From assembly GCA_022562335.1 (NCBI GenBank), contig JADFPM010000143.1, forward strand, positions 1 to 7,006: a stretch of 7,006 nt of DNA, in the 5' to 3' direction. Under the pieces are notes generated by a model. The model ran no database searches, was not told the origin of the DNA, and saw only the letters and a program-made list of their open reading frames with translations. The DNA is from Chloroflexota bacterium (lineage in GTDB: Bacteria; Chloroflexota; Dehalococcoidia; Lucifugimonadales; UBA3495). Each line of letters opens with the position of its first letter. Position 1 is the first letter of the stretch. A program made the translations under genes and the position numbers. This document shows positions 4,567 through 7,006 of the stretch, in pieces.

Positions 4567-6720
4567 CGGGCGGGCCTCTAAGCCCGGCAGCTCATCGCGC
4601 ACGGCGTCAGCCAGGTTTTCGGCCCGCAGGTCTTCCAATTGGATGTATTTGGCGTCCATGGCCAGGGCGATGGTGCGGGCCAGCTCCAGGCGTATGAACC
4701 CCGTCTCGGTATCTATGACCACTGAAGGGACGTGCTGCTGCCGAACTAGGCCAGCCACCGGCTCTACCTCGGCGGCGGCCGCCAATACCTGAGATGCCGC
4801 GCCGGATGCGCCCAAAGGTTGCCCGGAATCGGCGGTCTCCAAACCCACGTTGGCCCGCCCGTCGGATAGGAGCACCAGCAAGGGCAGGACGTCCTTGTCC
4901 TTCATCCTCTCGGCCTCGACCACCTCCAGCGCCGTCAGCAATCCCCGGCTCAGCGGGGTGCGGCCTCCGGTGGGCATCTCCTGCAGACATGCCTGGGCGA
5001 GATCGACGCTGCCGGTGGGAGGCAGAAGAACTTCGGCCCCGGCGCCGCGAAATGCGATCATGGCCACCCGGTCCCGGCGCTGGTAGGCGTCCAACAGCAG
5101 GGAGAGGATGGCTCCTTTGACCGCCACCATGCGCCGCTGCGCGCCCATTGAGCCGCTGGCGTCCACCACGAATATGATCAGGCTGCCGGTTTTGGTCTCC
5201 CGGACTTTCTCGCGAACGTCCCACGGCTCGATCAGCAGGGCCGGAAGGTCGTCGCCCGCGAGGTTTTCACTCGATTCCGCCGCTTCTCGCCGCCGTTTTT
5301 GGGCGGGCGCCGCGGCCCGCAGGGTGGCGTCCAGGGCAAGATCGGTGACATCTCCCACCGGCGGCCTGGCGCTCACGTAGCGGCCGATGGACGAGCCGCT
5401 GACGGTTTTTGCCCTCCGGCCGGTGGACCTTCTGGCGCGGCGGTCGGGCGGCTGCACCTGGAGGGAGGCGATGGACAAGGGGGCTCCGATCTCGAATACC
5501 TGGTCCTGAGAGGACCAGTTTTCGGGAGCGTCATCGGACTCCGGCGGCGGCTCTTGAGGGTCGTCTTGAGGATCGTTTTGCGGCTGGTTCTCCGGTTGAT
5601 CCGGTTGGTCGGGGTCCCCGTCATCCTGGTCTGGACCCGAGTTGGAGTCCCGGTCCGACGGCTCCCGCTGCCGGGGCTGATGCTGCAATTCGTCGATCAT
5701 CGAGTCCAATTGCTCGGTGACCATCTGCGGCTGTTGGAAGGGCTGGCGGCGTTGCCGGTGCAGCAGGGCCAGTTGGGCGGCCTGGCGCACGTCTTCCACC
5801 GACACCTTGGTGCGTCCCTCGTAGGCGGCGATGGTGCTGGCGGTCTTGTACATGACAATGTCGCCCCGCATACCGTCGACTTCAAAGCCGGCGCATATAT
5901 CGGTGATCAGGGTCAGCATCTCTTCGCTCACCGATACCCGGCGCAACAGCCGCTGGCTGCGCAACAACCTGCGGCGCTCACGCTGCTCTTCTTTGCGCCA
6001 CCGGGCCATGAACTTGAAGGCATCGGCTTCGTAGGCGATGCGCCGGCGGACAACCTCCCGGCGTTCCTCGGCGGTCAGATTGCCTTCCACCTCCACCGCC
6101 AAGCCAAACCGGTCCAGCAATTGGGGACGCAGGTCGCCCTCTTCCGGGTTCATGGTGCCCACCAGGATGAATTCGGCGTCATGGGACACCGAGATCCCTT
6201 CCCGCTCCACGTAGTTGCGCCCCATGGCGGCGGCGTCCAGCAACACGTCCACCAGGTGGTCGTTCAACAGGTTGACCTCATCGATGTAGAGGATCCCGCG
6301 GTGGGTGGCGGCCAGCAATCCCGGTTCGAAGCTGCGGTTTCCCGTCTTGATGGCCTGCTCGATGTCCAGGGACCCCACCAAGCGGTCCTCGGTGGCGCCC
6401 ACGGGCAGGTCCACGATTCGGACCTGGCGGCTGACCGGCGGGTTGTCGTTGGCGCCGCTCTGGCACCATTGGCATAAGCCTTGCCGGGCGTCGGGACTGC
6501 AGCTGTAGGGACAGCCCTGGAGCACGATTACCTCAGGCAACAACGCGGCCAGGGAACGCACCGCGGTGGATTTGGCGGTGCCCTTCTTACCCCGTATCAG
6601 CACCCCGCCGATCTTGGGATTGATGGTGTTCAGCAACAGGGCCAGCTTCATGTTGGACTGGCCCACTATGGCGGTAAACGGGAATTGTGGTCCCGAAGGT
6701 TGTTCGATGGTTTGTTCCAA
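4564..6720 (-). CDS. Fused ChlI/ChlD-type metal chelatase subunit (AAA+ ATPase plus VWA; putative cobalto- or magnesium chelatase)
   Basis: This 718-residue protein combines the two motor subunits of an AAA+ chelatase that drives metal insertion into a tetrapyrrole by a separate large subunit (BchH/ChlH or CobN type), which is not in this window. The AAA+ part has Walker A GKKGTAKST (44-52), Walker B ILYIDE (143-148), sensor 1 GTMNPEEG (188-195), a likely arginine finger in LLDRFG (R204) and a sensor-2-like GMRGD. A cysteine cluster C70-x3-C74-x8-C83-x2-C86 lies after Walker A, as I recall from putative cobaltochelatase relatives. An acidic, Pro/Gln/Asp-rich linker (about 355-400) leads to a VWA domain with an intact MIDAS: DASGS (D520, S522, S524), T588 and D620. 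The start is a TTG at 6720 with GGAG at 8-base spacing; there is no nearby ATG in frame. The stop lies inside a palindromic repeat. The metal (Co or Mg) cannot be decided from this sequence; without visible bacteriochlorophyll genes, a cobalt role is a reasonable but unproven guess. Confidence 0.88.
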   Translation of the reverse strand: MEQTIEQPSGPQFPFTAIVGQSNMKLALLLNTINPKIGGVLIRGKKGTAKSTAVRSLAALLPEVIVLQGCPYSCSPDARQGLCQWCQSGANDNPPVSRQVRIVDLPVGATEDRLVGSLDIEQAIKTGNRSFEPGLLAATHRGILYIDEVNLLNDHLVDVLLDAAAMGRNYVEREGISVSHDAEFILVGTMNPEEGDLRPQLLDRFGLAVEVEGNLTAEERREVVRRRIAYEADAFKFMARWRKEEQRERRRLLRSQRLLRRVSVSEEMLTLITDICAGFEVDGMRGDIVMYKTASTIAAYEGRTKVSVEDVRQAAQLALLHRQRRQPFQQPQMVTEQLDSMIDELQHQPRQREPSDRDSNSGPDQDDGDPDQPDQPENQPQNDPQDDPQEPPPESDDAPENWSSQDQVFEIGAPLSIASLQVQPPDRRARRSTGRRAKTVSGSSIGRYVSARPPVGDVTDLALDATLRAAAPAQKRRREAAESSENLAGDDLPALLIEPWDVREKVRETKTGSLIIFVVDASGSMGAQRRMVAVKGAILSLLLDAYQRRDRVAMIAFRGAGAEVLLPPTGSVDLAQACLQEMPTGGRTPLSRGLLTALEVVEAERMKDKDVLPLLVLLSDGRANVGLETADSGQPLGASGAASQVLAAAAEVEPVAGLVRQQHVPSVVIDTETGFIRLELARTIALAMDAKYIQLEDLRAENLADAVRDELPGLEARP

Positions 6721-6728
6721 AATCAGTT

Positions 6729-6732
6729 CTCC
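6729..6732 (-). promoter_or_regulatory. Shine-Dalgarno GGAG for the TTG start of the chelatase gene
   Basis: On the - strand GGAGAA precedes the TTG at 6720, with eight bases between GGAG and the start codon. This decides the start: the upstream in-frame codons ATT and CTG are too close to the SD, and the next internal ATG (residue 24) would cut into the conserved AAA+ N-terminus. Confidence 0.5.
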
Positions 6733-6842
6733 GAACCTTTTTTATGATAGCTGGGACACGGCTCGTCTGGAAGAAGCCCCGGAGGTCCCGTTGTGTTCTC
6801 CCAAATGCAGAATCGCGGCGAAATCATCACCCGGTCCCCAGG

Positions 6843-7006
6843 CTAATGCTGTTGGTCGGCGGGGTCAAGCAGGTGCCGCGGCTGCCGTCCGTCCCTATGA
6901 GATAGGGATACCTTTTGTATCCATTCTTCCTGGTCCGGAACCGGCAAGACTTGCAGATTGATTAGCTCCGCAGCGGGGCGGATGCTCTCCACGGCAGCGT
7001 GCATGG
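6843..7006 (-). CDS. Possible C-terminal end of a gene entering from the right edge
   Basis: On the - strand a frame runs from the window edge to a TAG at 6845-6843. Fifty-three residues are visible if it begins at the ATG at 7004, but it may extend beyond the window. The residues (AAVESIRPAAELINL, then QVLPVPDQEEWIQKV) look like ordinary globular protein, and third positions are moderately GC-rich, but I recognise no family. The 122 bases between this stop and the chelatase start contain no other gene; they could hold the chelatase promoter (a TATCAT lies at 6743-6748 on the - strand, without a good -35). If the partial gene is real, it could be cotranscribed with the chelatase gene. Confidence 0.35.
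   Translation of the reverse strand, partial: MHAAVESIRPAAELINLQVLPVPDQEEWIQKVSLSHRDGRQPRHLLDPADQQH

Noticed and set aside
5299..6477. A 392-codon open frame on the + strand opposite the chelatase gene
   Set aside because: It is fully antisense to a well-supported AAA+/VWA gene. Its His/Gln/Val-rich composition is typical of the complement of GC-rich coding DNA, and no domain is recognisable.
6721..7006. Possible cobalamin riboswitch upstream of the chelatase gene
   Set aside because: I searched by eye on the - strand for the B12 box and the GCCACTG core and found no convincing match. The region is also partly covered by a possible coding frame.

Overview
This 7.0 kb window is GC-rich bacterial DNA. 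It holds two genes on the + strand at the left edge, then a row of genes on the - strand. The lineage is uncertain. The dispersed palindromes (a TAGGGGC-type element and a TTCGACAGGCTC-type inverted repeat), the single-chain dimeric-type glycyl-tRNA synthetase and the fused ChlI/ChlD-type chelatase would suit an environmental Chloroflexota genome (SAR202/Dehalococcoidia-like). The sigma-factor fragment at the left edge resembles the ECF-type factors that are abundant in Planctomycetota. Both assignments come from memory of such sequences, not from a search.

Left part (1-991, + strand): the C-terminal half of a sigma-70 family factor (region 4) runs in from the left edge. A 135-residue acidic protein of unknown function follows 38 bases later. 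The unit ends in a convincing intrinsic terminator at 948-991. A short spacer (992-1158) in which I see no gene separates it from the convergent - strand genes.

Middle part (1159-4284, - strand): first, a 489-residue exported, membrane-anchored protein. It has a signal peptide, two copies of a beta-rich domain separated by a charged coiled coil, three copies of a two-cysteine module with identical C-x26-C spacing, and a C-terminal membrane segment. A good promoter candidate (perfect TTGACA, 17-base spacer) lies upstream at 2714-2742. Next is glyQS, glycyl-tRNA synthetase, complete in content but broken by a one-base frameshift near 3296. Adding one G to a GG run restores a 450-residue enzyme, so a base-call or assembly error is the simplest explanation.

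Right part (4285-7006, - strand): a 279-base spacer carries two palindromic repeat elements. Then comes a 718-residue AAA+/VWA metal-chelatase-type protein whose stop codon lies inside one of those elements. Upstream of it, a possible C-terminal fragment of another - strand gene enters from the right edge.

The genes do not form an obvious single pathway. Translation (GlyRS), metal insertion into a tetrapyrrole (chelatase), transcription control (sigma factor) and a cell-surface protein sit side by side. The most novel-looking item is the surface protein with the three-fold C-x26-C module. The palindromes flanking glyQS are the main unexplained non-coding structure.
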